Shown piece after piece: positions 16,994-25,888 of a stretch of DNA of 64,000 nt (position 1 is the first letter of the stretch; each line of letters starts with the position of its first letter). The translations under genes and the position numbers were made by a program. This stretch comes from CBDBJK01 sp965206395. Lineage in GTDB: Bacteria; Chloroflexota; Dehalococcoidia; Lucifugimonadales; CATOSD01. The stretch spans positions 62,001 to 126,000 of the forward strand of contig CBDBJK010000037.1 in NCBI GenBank assembly GCA_965206395.1, written 5' to 3'. The notes under the pieces were generated by a model. That model did not search any database. It was not told the origin of the DNA and saw nothing but the letters and a program-made list of their open reading frames with translations.

Positions 16994-17131
16994 ATGCCAA
17001 AACGAACCTATCAACCACGTAAGCGACGTCGAGCGCGAGTGCACGGATTCAGATCGCGGATGAGCACCAAGAATGGGCGCAATGTTTTGAAGCGGCGCAT
17101 GTTCAAAGGGCGGGAGAGACTCACGGTTTGA
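16994..17131 (+). CDS. rpmH: 50S ribosomal protein L34
   Basis: 45 residues: MPKRTYQPRKRRRARVHGF, then RSRMSTKNGRNVLKRR and a final KGRERLTV, the typical short basic L34. It heads the conserved rpmH-rnpA-yidD-yidC-jag order found near many bacterial replication origins. A GATTGAAACAACCAA leader gives no strong Shine-Dalgarno sequence. Confidence 0.97.
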   Translation: MPKRTYQPRKRRRARVHGFRSRMSTKNGRNVLKRRMFKGRERLTV

Positions 17132-17164
17132 GCCTGACGCTCGCGTGTTTGCGCCTAGTGACTG

Positions 17165-17530
17165 ATGCGTAAAGACCAGAGCCTCAGGAAGACGAAGGAC
17201 TTTGCGGCAGTGCGGCGTGAAGGAAGAAGCTGGCCCGACAGTCTGTTGGTGCTTGCCGCGCGGCGCAATGGCCTGGAAGTTAGTCGGTTTGGATTTACGG
17301 TGGGGAAGAGCGTTGGGAACGCGGTGGTGCGGAACAAGGTCAAGCGAAGACTCAAAGAAGCAGTGCCCTTTGAACAAATTCAACAGGGCTGGGACATCGT
17401 CCTGATAGCGCGAAGAGACGCTTCTTCCGCAGAGTATCATAGGCTAAAGCGCTCCATGACTGACCTGCTCGAGCGGGCCGGAGTGCTAGTTGCTCCACCA
17501 AAGCGAGCTTGCTCAAGAGAGGTGGAATGA
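17165..17530 (+). CDS. rnpA: ribonuclease P protein component
   Basis: 121 residues, basic. Helps the RNase P RNA to mature tRNA 5' ends. MRKDQSLRKTKDFAAVRREG start, then GFTVGKSVGNAVVRNKVKRR, the hallmark RNR motif with its ALA/KRRLKE helix, and DIVLIARRDAS. Starts 33 bases after rpmH and overlaps yidD by 4 bases (ATGA). Confidence 0.96.
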   Translation: MRKDQSLRKTKDFAAVRREGRSWPDSLLVLAARRNGLEVSRFGFTVGKSVGNAVVRNKVKRRLKEAVPFEQIQQGWDIVLIARRDASSAEYHRLKRSMTDLLERAGVLVAPPKRACSREVE

Positions 17531-17739
17531 TGCAAAGGTTAGCGCTTGCTGCTATTCGATTCTATCAGTTGGCTTTGTCCCCGTATTTGGGGGGCAATTG
17601 CCGACATACGCCTACCTGCTCGAACTACACCCTTGAGGCCATCACCAAACACGGTGTGATTAAAGGTGTCTGGCTTGGGGTTAAGCGTCTGGGGCGGTGT
17701 CGCCCCATGGGTACTAGCGGACATGACCCTGTGCCTTGA
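17527..17739 (+). CDS. yidD: membrane protein insertion efficiency factor YidD
   Basis: 70 residues. ATG at 17527 overlaps the rnpA stop (ATGA), with GAGGTGG just upstream. Short amphipathic start LALAAIRFYQLALSPYLG, then the family signature CRHTPTCSNYTLEAI with two of its cysteines, and HGVIKGVWLGVKRLGRCRP ending GGHDPVP-like. Helps YidC insert membrane proteins. Followed 143 bases later by the propeller lipoprotein. Confidence 0.96.
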   Translation: MMQRLALAAIRFYQLALSPYLGGNCRHTPTCSNYTLEAITKHGVIKGVWLGVKRLGRCRPMGTSGHDPVP

Positions 17740-17882
17740 CTTCAGACCTACGATTTTTCAGTACACGTGCTCTATCGCGCCTAGAAAATTGCAAGGTTCG
17801 CCGTGTCCACTGCATCTAGAGACAGCGATGCCTCAGTTCTATTTGAATGTTGAATTCTCATGAATAATCAAACGGGAGGCGT

Positions 17883-19037
17883 ATGCCCGAATCGATGTTG
17901 CCCTTGAAATACGGAACACAGGGCCGAATACTTCACCCTAGAAACGGTATTTTGATACCATTTCTTTTGCTGTCCCTGCTTACACTGGTTGCCTGCGCTC
18001 GAATCGGAGTTCCCAATGGCTGGTCTGGGGGGGCTATTGTCGATAACACTATCTACATAGGCACATCGGAGGGTGAGCTTAGGGCAATTGACCGCATCAA
18101 CGGCGACACGATATGGCGGTTTGCGCTTCAAGGCGAGGAAAGGTTTCGCGCTGTTTATGGCACTCCCGCCGTAACCGAAGACACGATTTACGTAGGCGGC
18201 TACGATAGCATACTATACGCCTTATCTCTGGACGGCGATTTGAAGTGGCAGGAACCTCTGGGAGACTCCATAGTTGGAAGCCCCGTCATCGATGGCGACT
18301 TCTTGCTGGTAGGCTCGTCGGACGGCAACCTATACGCCTTCAACGCTATAGAAGAGACCGAGGAGTGGAGGTTCCCGACTGGAGGCAAGGTATGGTCTAC
18401 GCCCGCCGTCGCGGACGACGTAGTCTACTTCGGCTCTCTCGATCATAATATTTACGCAGTCAGCCTGCGCGATGGCGTCAAACAATGGGAATTCCCGACA
18501 GGCGGGGCCGTTGCCGCATCGCCTGTCGTTGCTAGAGGACGAGTGTTCGTCGGCGCATTCGACGGCGTCTTTTATGCAATCGACGCAGACACTGGAAGCG
18601 AGGTCTGGCGATTCGAGGAAGCCTCAAACTGGTTCTGGGGCCGTGCGATAACGAAGGGGGACATCATATACGTTCCCTCCCTTGACGGCAACCTGTACGC
18701 CCTGGAAATGGACACAGGGCGTTTGCGCTGGAAAATCGAGACCGATGGGCCTATCGTCGGCTCCCCCGCCATCGTGTTCGACGAGTTGCTTGCGGTCCCT
18801 TCATCTGACGGCAAAATCAGACTTGCCAGGCTGAATGGCACCCAGTTAGACACCTGTAACATAGACGAAGCAATTAGAACCCCATTAGTGGTACAAGACG
18901 ATTTCATATACTTCGGGGCGACAGATCGTTCTATCAGGGCGCTAAAAATCAAGCAGAATGGAAATCCTGATGAAGAATGGGTACACTTTGCTGACAAGGA
19001 TGATCCAATTCAGAGGGGTCGAGCTGCCGCCTGCTAG
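17883..19037 (+). CDS. PQQ-like beta-propeller lipoprotein (BamB-like fold)
   Basis: 384 residues. N-terminal hydrophobic stretch ending LLTLVAC, a lipobox with the modified Cys at residue 38. The rest is a seven- or eight-blade propeller built from YVG..DG.LYALD..TG...W repeats, e.g. SSDGNLYAFNAIEETEEWRF and PSLDGNLYALEMDTGRLRW. GGGAGG precedes the ATG. No catalytic PQQ-dehydrogenase residues are obvious, so it is more likely a surface scaffold. Its place between yidD and yidC suggests a role tied to membrane-protein insertion or folding, by analogy with BamB; that is inference. Confidence 0.9.
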   Translation: MPESMLPLKYGTQGRILHPRNGILIPFLLLSLLTLVACARIGVPNGWSGGAIVDNTIYIGTSEGELRAIDRINGDTIWRFALQGEERFRAVYGTPAVTEDTIYVGGYDSILYALSLDGDLKWQEPLGDSIVGSPVIDGDFLLVGSSDGNLYAFNAIEETEEWRFPTGGKVWSTPAVADDVVYFGSLDHNIYAVSLRDGVKQWEFPTGGAVAASPVVARGRVFVGAFDGVFYAIDADTGSEVWRFEEASNWFWGRAITKGDIIYVPSLDGNLYALEMDTGRLRWKIETDGPIVGSPAIVFDELLAVPSSDGKIRLARLNGTQLDTCNIDEAIRTPLVVQDDFIYFGATDRSIRALKIKQNGNPDEEWVHFADKDDPIQRGRAAAC

Positions 19038-19147
19038 CGGAAGTTATCGCCAGGGTTGCCGCTCTCCGCACGAAGAATGAATATCGTGAAACGAGAATAG
19101 AAGACAGCACTTAAGATTCTAAATTCATGCGAATTAGGATGTAGGCA

Positions 19148-20077
19148 TTGGAAATAATCGTCGATATCTGGAACGCAGTCATAATCGAGCCGATGATCAA
19201 CGGCCTGGTGTTGTTGTATAGCATCTTCTTCAACAACTTCGGGGTGAGTATTCTCATCTTCACGGTAATCATGCGCGGCGTGATGTTCCCGTTGACTGTG
19301 AGACAGAGCCGTCAGATGAAAAAGATGTCTCTGATTCAGCCCAAAGTAAAGGAGATGCAGGAACGCTACGGCAAAGATCGGCAGAAGATCTCCGCGGAGA
19401 CCATGAAAATTTACAAAGAGAATGGGGTAAACCCTATCGGATGCCTGGGGCCGATGTTCCTGCAATTCCCCATATGGATAGGGCTGTATCAGTCAATTCT
19501 TCAGACGCTGCCTGCAGCCCCGGACAGGCTCATCGGCTTATCTGAACATCTTTATTCATGGCTGCCACGAGTACACGAAGTCATTCCGCTTGACAGCTCG
19601 TTTCTGTGGCTGGACCTTGCCGTACCAGACACTCTGCCAGTGCTTCCAGTGCTGGTAGGTGCGTCAATGTTCCTCATGCAGAAGATGACCGTGATGCCTT
19701 TCGTTGATGCAAGGCAAGCGTCCACCAACCGTATGATGCTGTGGATGATGCCACTGATGTTCGGATTCTTCACGACGTCGTTTCCGAGCGGACTCGCCAT
19801 ATACTGGATCGCGTCAAACATCGTAGGTGTAATTATTCAAGGTTTCATAACAGGCTGGGAGCCTCTCACATCCATACTTTCGTTCCTAAGCACTCAAAAA
19901 GAGGGAGAGCAGCAGGCTACGGCCTCCGCTCCCGCTTCTGCGTTAGTGCCCCCACCAGAGGAGACGGCGAAGGATGACGACAATAGAAATAACGGCCAAA
20001 ACGCCGGAAGAAGCAATAGAAATCGCCCTAAAGGAGCTAGACGCAGAACGCGGGGAAGTAGAAATAGACGTCGTTAG
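19148..20077 (+). CDS. yidC: membrane protein insertase YidC/Oxa1
   Basis: 309 residues from a TTG start with a weak upstream site. Five membrane helices of the short (Gram-positive/Chloroflexota-like) form without the large periplasmic domain: ILIFTVIMRGVMFPLTVRQS with the groove Arg, the charged coiled hairpin KMSLIQPKVKEMQERYG, NPIGCLGPMFLQFPIWIGLY and ASNIVGVIIQGF. The C-terminal tail is rich in Arg and Asn, as in YidC forms that bind ribosomes. The last 104 bases also encode the N-terminus of Jag in another frame. Confidence 0.95.
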   Translation: MEIIVDIWNAVIIEPMINGLVLLYSIFFNNFGVSILIFTVIMRGVMFPLTVRQSRQMKKMSLIQPKVKEMQERYGKDRQKISAETMKIYKENGVNPIGCLGPMFLQFPIWIGLYQSILQTLPAAPDRLIGLSEHLYSWLPRVHEVIPLDSSFLWLDLAVPDTLPVLPVLVGASMFLMQKMTVMPFVDARQASTNRMMLWMMPLMFGFFTTSFPSGLAIYWIASNIVGVIIQGFITGWEPLTSILSFLSTQKEGEQQATASAPASALVPPPEETAKDDDNRNNGQNAGRSNRNRPKGARRRTRGSRNRRR

Positions 20078-20609
20078 CCGAGGTAAGTCCGGGATACTGG
20101 GAATCGGCAGCGAGCCTGCCCGCGTCAGGGTCACCCTGCTTGAACAAACGCCGGACGTTGTAAAAGTAGCCTCCGAAATTCTAGATAACATTCTATCCAG
20201 GCTCGGAGTCTCCGCGGTAGCCAACCTTGTACAGGCGGAAAGCGAAGACCTTGGCGGCCCCATTTTCGAAGTCGAAGGCGAAGACTCTGGATTGCTTATC
20301 GGGCGTCGAGGCGAAACGTTGCGCGCGCTCCAGTTCATGGTCAAGTTTATCGCAGGACGGCAACTTGGGGAACGTGTGAACCTGATGATAGACGTTGAGG
20401 GATATCAGCAGCGCCGCTACGATTCGCTTGCCAACCTCGCCCAACGCGTCGCCCAGAGAGTCGCCGACAGCAGGCGCTCAATCACTCTGGAGCCAATGCC
20501 CCCAAACGAGCGACGAATCATCCACATGACCCTGTCTGAGCACCGCAGCGTAACGACGGAGAGCATTGGCATGGGCAACGACCGGCAGGTGGTAGTGCGA
20601 ATCAGGTAG
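19974..20609 (+). CDS. jag: Jag/KhpB RNA-binding protein
   Basis: 211 residues. Jag_N domain (TTIEITAKTPEEAIEIALKE ... SGILGIGSEPARV), a KH domain with its GxxG loop in LLIGRRGETLRALQFMVKF, and a C-terminal R3H domain (EPMPPNERRIIHMTLSEHRS). The Jag_N domain needs the start at 19974, so the 104-base overlap with yidC is real. The usual partner of YidC/SpoIIIJ; KhpB binds many small and messenger RNAs and affects cell elongation. ATG is preceded by GAGGAGACGGCGAAGG. Confidence 0.95.
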   Translation: MTTIEITAKTPEEAIEIALKELDAERGEVEIDVVSRGKSGILGIGSEPARVRVTLLEQTPDVVKVASEILDNILSRLGVSAVANLVQAESEDLGGPIFEVEGEDSGLLIGRRGETLRALQFMVKFIAGRQLGERVNLMIDVEGYQQRRYDSLANLAQRVAQRVADSRRSITLEPMPPNERRIIHMTLSEHRSVTTESIGMGNDRQVVVRIR

Positions 20610-20629
20610 CGAGAGGCATTCTCCGTCAA

Positions 20630-20745
20630 ACCTCACCCCAACTGTTCACAGGCAAACCCCTCTCCTTGGAAAAGGAGAGGGGTTTCCTGGTCCTACATCA
20701 AGCCCTGGATCCTTCCGTGGAAGGATGGGGTGAGGTCAGAGAGCG
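20630..20745 (-). repeat. dispersed hairpin repeat, copy 2, after jag
   Basis: Contains AACCCCTCTCC/GGAGAGGGGTT arms (20656-20692) that can end the jag transcript, then CATCAAGCCCT, a TCCTTCC/GGAAGGA hairpin and GGGGTGAGG. On the minus strand it shows the same block order as the copy at 15567. The rest of the gap, 20746-20960, is AT-rich with no gene seen. Confidence 0.65.
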
Positions 20746-20960
20746 CTACATTGAAGAATCACGTTTTCCATTTCACATATATACTAAAGCCAGCTATCAA
20801 TGAATGGGAGAATACACGTTTCCTTCAAACTAAAGTAATATTCGACTAACCCCACAGCAGAGGCTTCTGACACAAAAAGTTGCAAATTCACTTGCAATAG
20901 GCCCATAATGACCACTGCCTTGACAACCCCGGTTACTTCAGAAAACGCGCAGAGGTCTAT

Positions 20961-21632
20961 GTGAGCAAATTCAAAGCAATTCTCTTCGACTTTGACGACA
21001 CTCTCGTGAACTCCTACCCTGCCCGCGTTATTGCTGCCGAGAAAGCCGCCGAAAACTATCTCGACCCGGATATCGACCTGGAACGTATCATGAAGGAATG
21101 GGCGGGCCGACCTCAGATGGAGATATGGATGGACCTGACCGGGAACGAGCAGAAGGCCGAAGCCTTGATGGACGGCTACAAGAACTGGTACTGGAAGGAG
21201 ACGACGAAAGAGGTCACGTTGTTTCCCGGAGTCCGTGAAATGCTTGACACCCTCAAGTCAAAGGACTTCACGCTTGGCATCGTTACCTCAAAGGCGCGCC
21301 TGTTGCATGACATGGACGAGCCTTACGGTGCGCTAGTCGAGTTGCAGCGTCTCGGATGCGATGATCTTTTCGACCTCGTCGTTGGCTGGGGAGACGCTCA
21401 GGAGAGCAAGCCAGCGCCAGCGCCGATTCTGTTCGCTGTGGACAAGCTTGGCATCGGCATTCAAGACGCCATAATGGTCGGTGATAGCCACATAGACATC
21501 ACCTCCGCCAAACGCGCCCGCGTAACGTCGGCTGGCGCGGCATGGGGCACGCTGTCCAGGGAGCTTCTCGTTCAGGCCGAGCCGGACTACATTTTGGAAT
21601 CCCCTTCGGACATATTCTCACTGGAGCTTTAG
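20961..21632 (+). CDS. HAD-family hydrolase, phosphoglycolate phosphatase-like
   Basis: 223 residues from GTG preceded by AGAGG. HAD motif I FDFDDTLVNS (nucleophile Asp and general acid Asp), helical cap (about 17-85), motif II VTSK, motif III Lys in ESKPAPAP, motif IV VGDSHIDITSA. Cytoplasmic phosphatase of the Gph/PpaX type; the small-molecule phosphate it hydrolyses cannot be read from sequence. Monocistronic or first of the unit leading to the enoyl-CoA hydratases 43 bases downstream. Confidence 0.9.
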   Translation: MSKFKAILFDFDDTLVNSYPARVIAAEKAAENYLDPDIDLERIMKEWAGRPQMEIWMDLTGNEQKAEALMDGYKNWYWKETTKEVTLFPGVREMLDTLKSKDFTLGIVTSKARLLHDMDEPYGALVELQRLGCDDLFDLVVGWGDAQESKPAPAPILFAVDKLGIGIQDAIMVGDSHIDITSAKRARVTSAGAAWGTLSRELLVQAEPDYILESPSDIFSLEL

Positions 21633-21674
21633 GGCATTGAGTATCACGTATGTAAGGAAGTGTGAGAAGACATC

Positions 21675-22451
21675 ATGCCTTTTCAGACCATCCAATTAGA
21701 AATCGAAAACCGAATAGCCACGCTGACTCTAACCCGCGCGCCCTCTGGCAACGCAATCGACGAGCGTCTTGCCTTCGAGCTTCGGGACGCCTGCGCGCAA
21801 CTGCGTCAGGATGACGACGTTTGGGTGGCCGTCCTCACCGGCGAAGGAGACGCCTTCTGTCGCGGCACCGACCCCTCGACCCTCACAGACCAGAATGGCA
21901 ACATTCTAGATAGTCTACGCGCGTTGAAAGTGTCCGAAAGCGTGGCCGCAATCGAAAAGCCGGTCATTGCCGCGCTAAATGGCGACGCCATCGACCAGGG
22001 TCTTGAGCTTGCATTAGCCTGCGACATCCGAATCGCTTCCGAACAGGCTAGCTTCGGGTTGACTCACGTCGAACACGGGTTTATGCCCTGGGACGGCGGC
22101 ACTCAGCGATTGCCTCGGCTCATTGGACGCGGCGCGGCAACGGAGATGATTCTTACGTCTCGCATCGTGGACGCGCAGGAAGCCCTGGATATCGGACTCG
22201 TGAACGACATGGTAGCGCCAAGCCGTGTGTTTCAGCAAGCTCAACAGACAGCGTCGACGATTGCTGGTCACGGCCCAATCGCCACTCGATACCTCAAAGA
22301 GTTGGTGCTGAAGGGACTGGACATGACGCTAGAGCAAGGCCTGCGACTGGAAGCAGACCTCAACTTCATACTTCAAAGCACCTCAGACAGGGTCGAGGGT
22401 ATTGGTTCCTTTCTTGAAAGGCGTGGGCCTCCCCAATTTCGGGGCCAATGA
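21675..22451 (+). CDS. enoyl-CoA hydratase/isomerase family protein
   Basis: 258 residues, crotonase fold. Substrate region GNAIDERLAFELRDACAQL, oxyanion-hole strands AVLTGEGDAFCRGTDP and AALNGDAIDQGLELALACDI, then FGLTHVEHGFMPWDGGTQRL. At the places of the two hydratase glutamates it has His-Glu in LTHVEHGFMPWDGG rather than a clear pair, so hydration is likely but not certain. Overlaps the next crotonase by 4 bases; an acyl-CoA synthetase follows, giving a small acyl-CoA-processing group. Confidence 0.9.
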   Translation: MPFQTIQLEIENRIATLTLTRAPSGNAIDERLAFELRDACAQLRQDDDVWVAVLTGEGDAFCRGTDPSTLTDQNGNILDSLRALKVSESVAAIEKPVIAALNGDAIDQGLELALACDIRIASEQASFGLTHVEHGFMPWDGGTQRLPRLIGRGAATEMILTSRIVDAQEALDIGLVNDMVAPSRVFQQAQQTASTIAGHGPIATRYLKELVLKGLDMTLEQGLRLEADLNFILQSTSDRVEGIGSFLERRGPPQFRGQ

Positions 22452-23173
22452 TGACCACTGAAACCGAAACCATACTATACTCAAAAAGCGGCGCCGTCGC
22501 CCACATCGTGCTGAACAGGCCACGTAGAATCAACGCCTACAACATGCAGATGCGGGACGAAATGTATCAAGCCCTCGAAGCCGTACGCGACGACCCGGAG
22601 GTTCGCGTCGCAATCCTTCGTGGCGAGGGGGAGCGAGGCTTTTGTGCTGGCGCAGACCTTAGCGAGTTTGGAACCGCGCCCTCCCAGGTTGTGGCTCGGC
22701 AAGTCAGGTGGGAACGAGACATCTGGGGCCTGTTCCTCAGTATCGAAAAGCCTCTCATTGCCGCGGTGCATGGCTACGTAATTGGCTCCGGCATCGAGAT
22801 GGCGTGCCTGTGCGACATCCGCATCGCGTCCGAAGACACCGTGTTCAGCATGCCAGAGGTAGCGCTAGGCATGGTTCCCGCCGCCGGTGGGAGTCAGACA
22901 ATTCCTCGCATCATTGGTCAGGGGCCTGCGATGGAAATGCTGCTGACCAACCAGCGCATCACGGCCCCCGACGCACTAAGAATGGGTCTTGTGCATAGCG
23001 TAGTACCCAATGATACGTTGCTGGAAGAGGCGGGGCGCGTCGCGCAAATGCTGGCCTCGCGCAGCCCGGAGACACTTGCGGCCGTCAAGACGGCCCTGCT
23101 TGATGGCATGGACATGCCTCTTGGCAACGCCCTGGAGCTTGAGGAGCGCCTGGCGTGCCAATTAATAGGCTGA
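22448..23173 (+). CDS. enoyl-CoA hydratase/isomerase family protein, second copy
   Basis: 241 residues; ATG overlaps the stop of the first crotonase (ATGA; a second ATG lies one codon on). Crotonase motifs: LNRPRRINAYNMQMRDEMYQ, ILRGEGERGFCAGADLSEFG and AAVHGYVIGSGIEMACLCDI with the glycines of the oxyanion hole, then MPEVALGMVPAAGGSQTIPR with Glu and Pro at the first catalytic position. Short C-terminus. Paralogue of the upstream gene at low identity; the two may form a mixed complex or act on successive intermediates. Confidence 0.9.
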   Translation: MMTTETETILYSKSGAVAHIVLNRPRRINAYNMQMRDEMYQALEAVRDDPEVRVAILRGEGERGFCAGADLSEFGTAPSQVVARQVRWERDIWGLFLSIEKPLIAAVHGYVIGSGIEMACLCDIRIASEDTVFSMPEVALGMVPAAGGSQTIPRIIGQGPAMEMLLTNQRITAPDALRMGLVHSVVPNDTLLEEAGRVAQMLASRSPETLAAVKTALLDGMDMPLGNALELEERLACQLIG

Positions 23174-23178
23174 CAATA

Positions 23179-23207
23179 TTGACTTTACATAAAAGCGAGA
23201 CTATGGA
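23179..23207 (+). promoter_or_regulatory. possible sigma70 promoter before the acyl-CoA synthetase
   Basis: TTGACT (23179-23184) and a weak TATGGA (23202-23207) with a 17-base spacer, 80 bases upstream of the ATG at 23288. Confidence 0.35.
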
Positions 23208-23287
23208 ATAATAGCCTACAGTAGATTTCAAGGGCTTTTGATGTTATTCTTACGCTCGTAAGCTCATTCAGGGAGTTCTATGAATAG

Positions 23288-24850
23288 ATGAATACGACCG
23301 AATTTCTGACGATATCGTCTCTTATTGTACCCGACAGGCCTGCCATCATATTTGAGGACAAGCGGTTAAGCTATGAAGAGTTGCAAAACCGCGTGAACCG
23401 GCTGGCTAATGCGCTCGCAGAACTTGGTGTGGAAGCCGGCGACCGCATAGCGATGCTTCAGGTGAACACCAATGAACACGTCGAGGTGTATTTCGCAGCC
23501 GCCAAGCTGGACGCGGTTTACGTGCCCTTGAACTTCCGCGCTCGCGGCGACGAGTTGACCTACATGATTAACGATTCGGAGCCGAAGGTTCTCTTATTAG
23601 GCAGCCGGTACGAAGACCTTGTGCGCTCGTTTGCCAGCGACCTGAAGACTGTGCAGCAATACATCACCCTCGAGGGTTCGGTGGAAGGCTGGCACAGCTA
23701 TGAAGACCTCATTGCGTCGGCCTCGGACGACGAGCGATTCCCGGAGGGCGACGACGAAGACCTGACTATCCTGATGTTCACTGCAGGCACGACGGGTTTC
23801 CCTAAAGGTGTCATGCTCGGTCACGAAAGCTTTTCGTCATATATCTTGAGCAATGTCACACCCGCTGACCCCGAAGAGGAAGAACGGAACATCCTTACCG
23901 TTCCGCTGTATCACATCGCAGGCATCCAGGCAGTAATGTCAGCCATTTACGGGGGACGCACGCTCATTATCCAGCGTCAGTTCGATGCAAAGGGCTGGAT
24001 GGAACTGGTAGAGCAAGAACACGCCAATCGCGCCATGATGGTGCCGACAATGCTAAAGATGCTTATGGACCATCCCGACTTCCACAAGCACGACCTTAGC
24101 AGCCTGAGCGTAATAACATACGGCGCTGCGCCCATGCCTCTGGAGGTCATCAAGCGCGCCATCAAAGAGTTCCCTGGAATGTACTTCATCAACGCTTTTG
24201 GTCAGACTGAAACGGCAGCCACAATCACCATGCTTCCCCCTGAAGACCATATCCTGGAAGGCTCGGCTGAGGAAGTGGAGAAAAAGCTGCGTCGTCTGGC
24301 TTCCATCGGCAAACCTCTTGATGACGTGGATGTGCGTATCGTTGATGAGGATGGCGAACCCGTTGTTGACGGCGAGGTTGGCGAGATTGTGGCGAGTGGC
24401 TCGCGCTTGATGAAGGGCTACTGGAATCAGGAAACTGCCACCGCCGAGACTCTGAGGGGAGGCTGGCTCTACACCGGCGACCTTGGCTATCTGGACGAGG
24501 ACGGCTATATCTTCCTCGCGGGCCGCGCTAAAGACTTTATCAAGCGCGCCGGCGAGATGATCTCACCGGAGGAGGTTGAGCAGGTGTTGCAGTCCCACCC
24601 TGCCATCGACGAGGCGGCAATCATCGGCATTCCAGACGTGGACTGGGGCGAACGTGTGAGGGCAATCGTAGTGCTGAAGAACGGCCATTTGGCAGCAGAA
24701 GACGAGATCGTCGAATACTGCCGTCAGCGGCTTTCCAGCTACAAAAAGCCTGAGTCCATCGTGTTCATCGACGAGCTGCCTCGCAATCCTCTTGGCAAAG
24801 TGCTTAAGCGAGTGCTGCGAGAGGAGTTCAGCCAGCCTATAGAGGCGTAA
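23288..24850 (+). CDS. AMP-dependent acyl-CoA synthetase/ligase
   Basis: 520 residues, full length for the ANL superfamily. Activates a carboxylic acid to its acyl-AMP and then CoA thioester. P-loop-like FTAGTTGFPKGVMLGH (about 169-184), AMP-binding INAFGQTETAATITM, hinge and motif YTGDLGYLDEDGYIFLAGR, and the C-terminal Lys in NPLGKVLKR. The TGFPK variant of the P-loop is close to the TSG..K norm. Chain-length specificity is not evident. Together with the two upstream crotonases it suggests beta-oxidation-type or aromatic-acid breakdown. A GC-rich hairpin ends the gene. Confidence 0.93.
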   Translation: MNTTEFLTISSLIVPDRPAIIFEDKRLSYEELQNRVNRLANALAELGVEAGDRIAMLQVNTNEHVEVYFAAAKLDAVYVPLNFRARGDELTYMINDSEPKVLLLGSRYEDLVRSFASDLKTVQQYITLEGSVEGWHSYEDLIASASDDERFPEGDDEDLTILMFTAGTTGFPKGVMLGHESFSSYILSNVTPADPEEEERNILTVPLYHIAGIQAVMSAIYGGRTLIIQRQFDAKGWMELVEQEHANRAMMVPTMLKMLMDHPDFHKHDLSSLSVITYGAAPMPLEVIKRAIKEFPGMYFINAFGQTETAATITMLPPEDHILEGSAEEVEKKLRRLASIGKPLDDVDVRIVDEDGEPVVDGEVGEIVASGSRLMKGYWNQETATAETLRGGWLYTGDLGYLDEDGYIFLAGRAKDFIKRAGEMISPEEVEQVLQSHPAIDEAAIIGIPDVDWGERVRAIVVLKNGHLAAEDEIVEYCRQRLSSYKKPESIVFIDELPRNPLGKVLKRVLREEFSQPIEA

Positions 24851-24884
24851 ATCTAACGGGAATACAGTAGGAACAATTCGCATG

Positions 24885-24908
24885 GAGGCCCCGAATGTCC
24901 GGGGCCTC
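24885..24908 (+). terminator. GC-rich hairpin after the acyl-CoA synthetase
   Basis: GAGGCCCCG and CGGGGCCTC arms round a 6-base loop, 34 bases after the stop. Almost the same stem follows hpf at 54185. No strong T-run. Confidence 0.65.
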
Positions 24909-25010
24909 TGTGCGTTATTGAATTCTTGATGTAATGTTAAGAATACTGATATTGCCGGGGAACCTATGCGGCCAGCGTCGTAGACTGGCTTGATTCTATC
25001 ATGCCATGAG

Positions 25011-25646
25011 TTAGCTTGCGTTCTGCAACGTGGCTACACCGAATATCACATGGAAGGCTCGGCAGTATATGACGATACTCCCTTGAGCGGGTATCTCCAC
25101 GTCGTCAGGGATGAAATAGTTTTGGTTTCCGATGTTACCTTTGAGCTTACCAAGATTAACGTATCCAGGCGCACTAACCTCATCTCGACTCCCAGGGTTC
25201 TCAGTGGGCGAGAGAATAACGTGAAGGTCAGGTCCATTGGTCGAGTTGAGGTTCTCTATCCTGAGAACTCGCGTACCGTCTGGCCCCTCGTATATAGTCG
25301 CCATGCCACTTCCCTTATGCGAGGCGTCACCATCCCGGAAACTGCCGCTTTTCAGTATTGTCAATTGAGATGCATCAGCCGTATCACTGCCAGTGGCCTT
25401 CATCATCAGGTCGCCCATTGAATCCTGGATGTTTTCTGTATTCATCTTCGCTATACCGGCCATGACCTGCTCGACCTCTACACGGGTCATATTAGTAGGT
25501 ACTGTGGCATTGAATGCAAATGGGAATTCCTCCTCCACGGTCTTGTCAATGAACAGAGGTGAGATCAGCCACCAGGCCACCACCGCTACTATGGCAACTA
25601 TGACGATTCCTCCACCAGTCAGCAACCCGCGTTTGCTCTGAAGCAT
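25011..25646 (-). CDS. DM13 domain membrane-anchored protein
   Basis: 211 residues; ATG after TAGGAGGGAATC. A single N-terminal membrane helix (about 8-30, GGGIVIVAIVAVVAWWLI), a linker, and a DM13 domain (about 105-205): SGSFRDGDASHKGSGMATIY, NGPDLHVILSP, LGKLKGNIGNQNYFIP and IYCRAFHVIFGVA with the conserved Cys. DM13 domains are thought to bind a redox cofactor or mediate electron transfer at the cell surface; the ligand here is not known. Convergent with the acyl-CoA synthetase. Confidence 0.92.
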   Translation of the reverse strand: MLQSKRGLLTGGGIVIVAIVAVVAWWLISPLFIDKTVEEEFPFAFNATVPTNMTRVEVEQVMAGIAKMNTENIQDSMGDLMMKATGSDTADASQLTILKSGSFRDGDASHKGSGMATIYEGPDGTRVLRIENLNSTNGPDLHVILSPTENPGSRDEVSAPGYVNLGKLKGNIGNQNYFIPDDVEIPAQGSIVIYCRAFHVIFGVATLQNAS

Positions 25647-25888
25647 GATTCCCTCCTAAAGCCTACTTATCATAATTAATTATGTAGCATGATTGTTACA
25701 GAAAGTGGTGCATTCCTTACGAGGCTATTACAATTTCCCCCCTAGTTTCTGGATAGCAGAGGCGTCTTCGCAAGGAGTCAGGTGGCAAGAAATTCCAACA
25801 TTCATAAGCTACCCTCGAATGTTGTAGGAGTTACAGGCTCTCTTGAGCTTCATAGAGTGTGAGATAAGGAGGTTTGCTAAAGAGGGGC

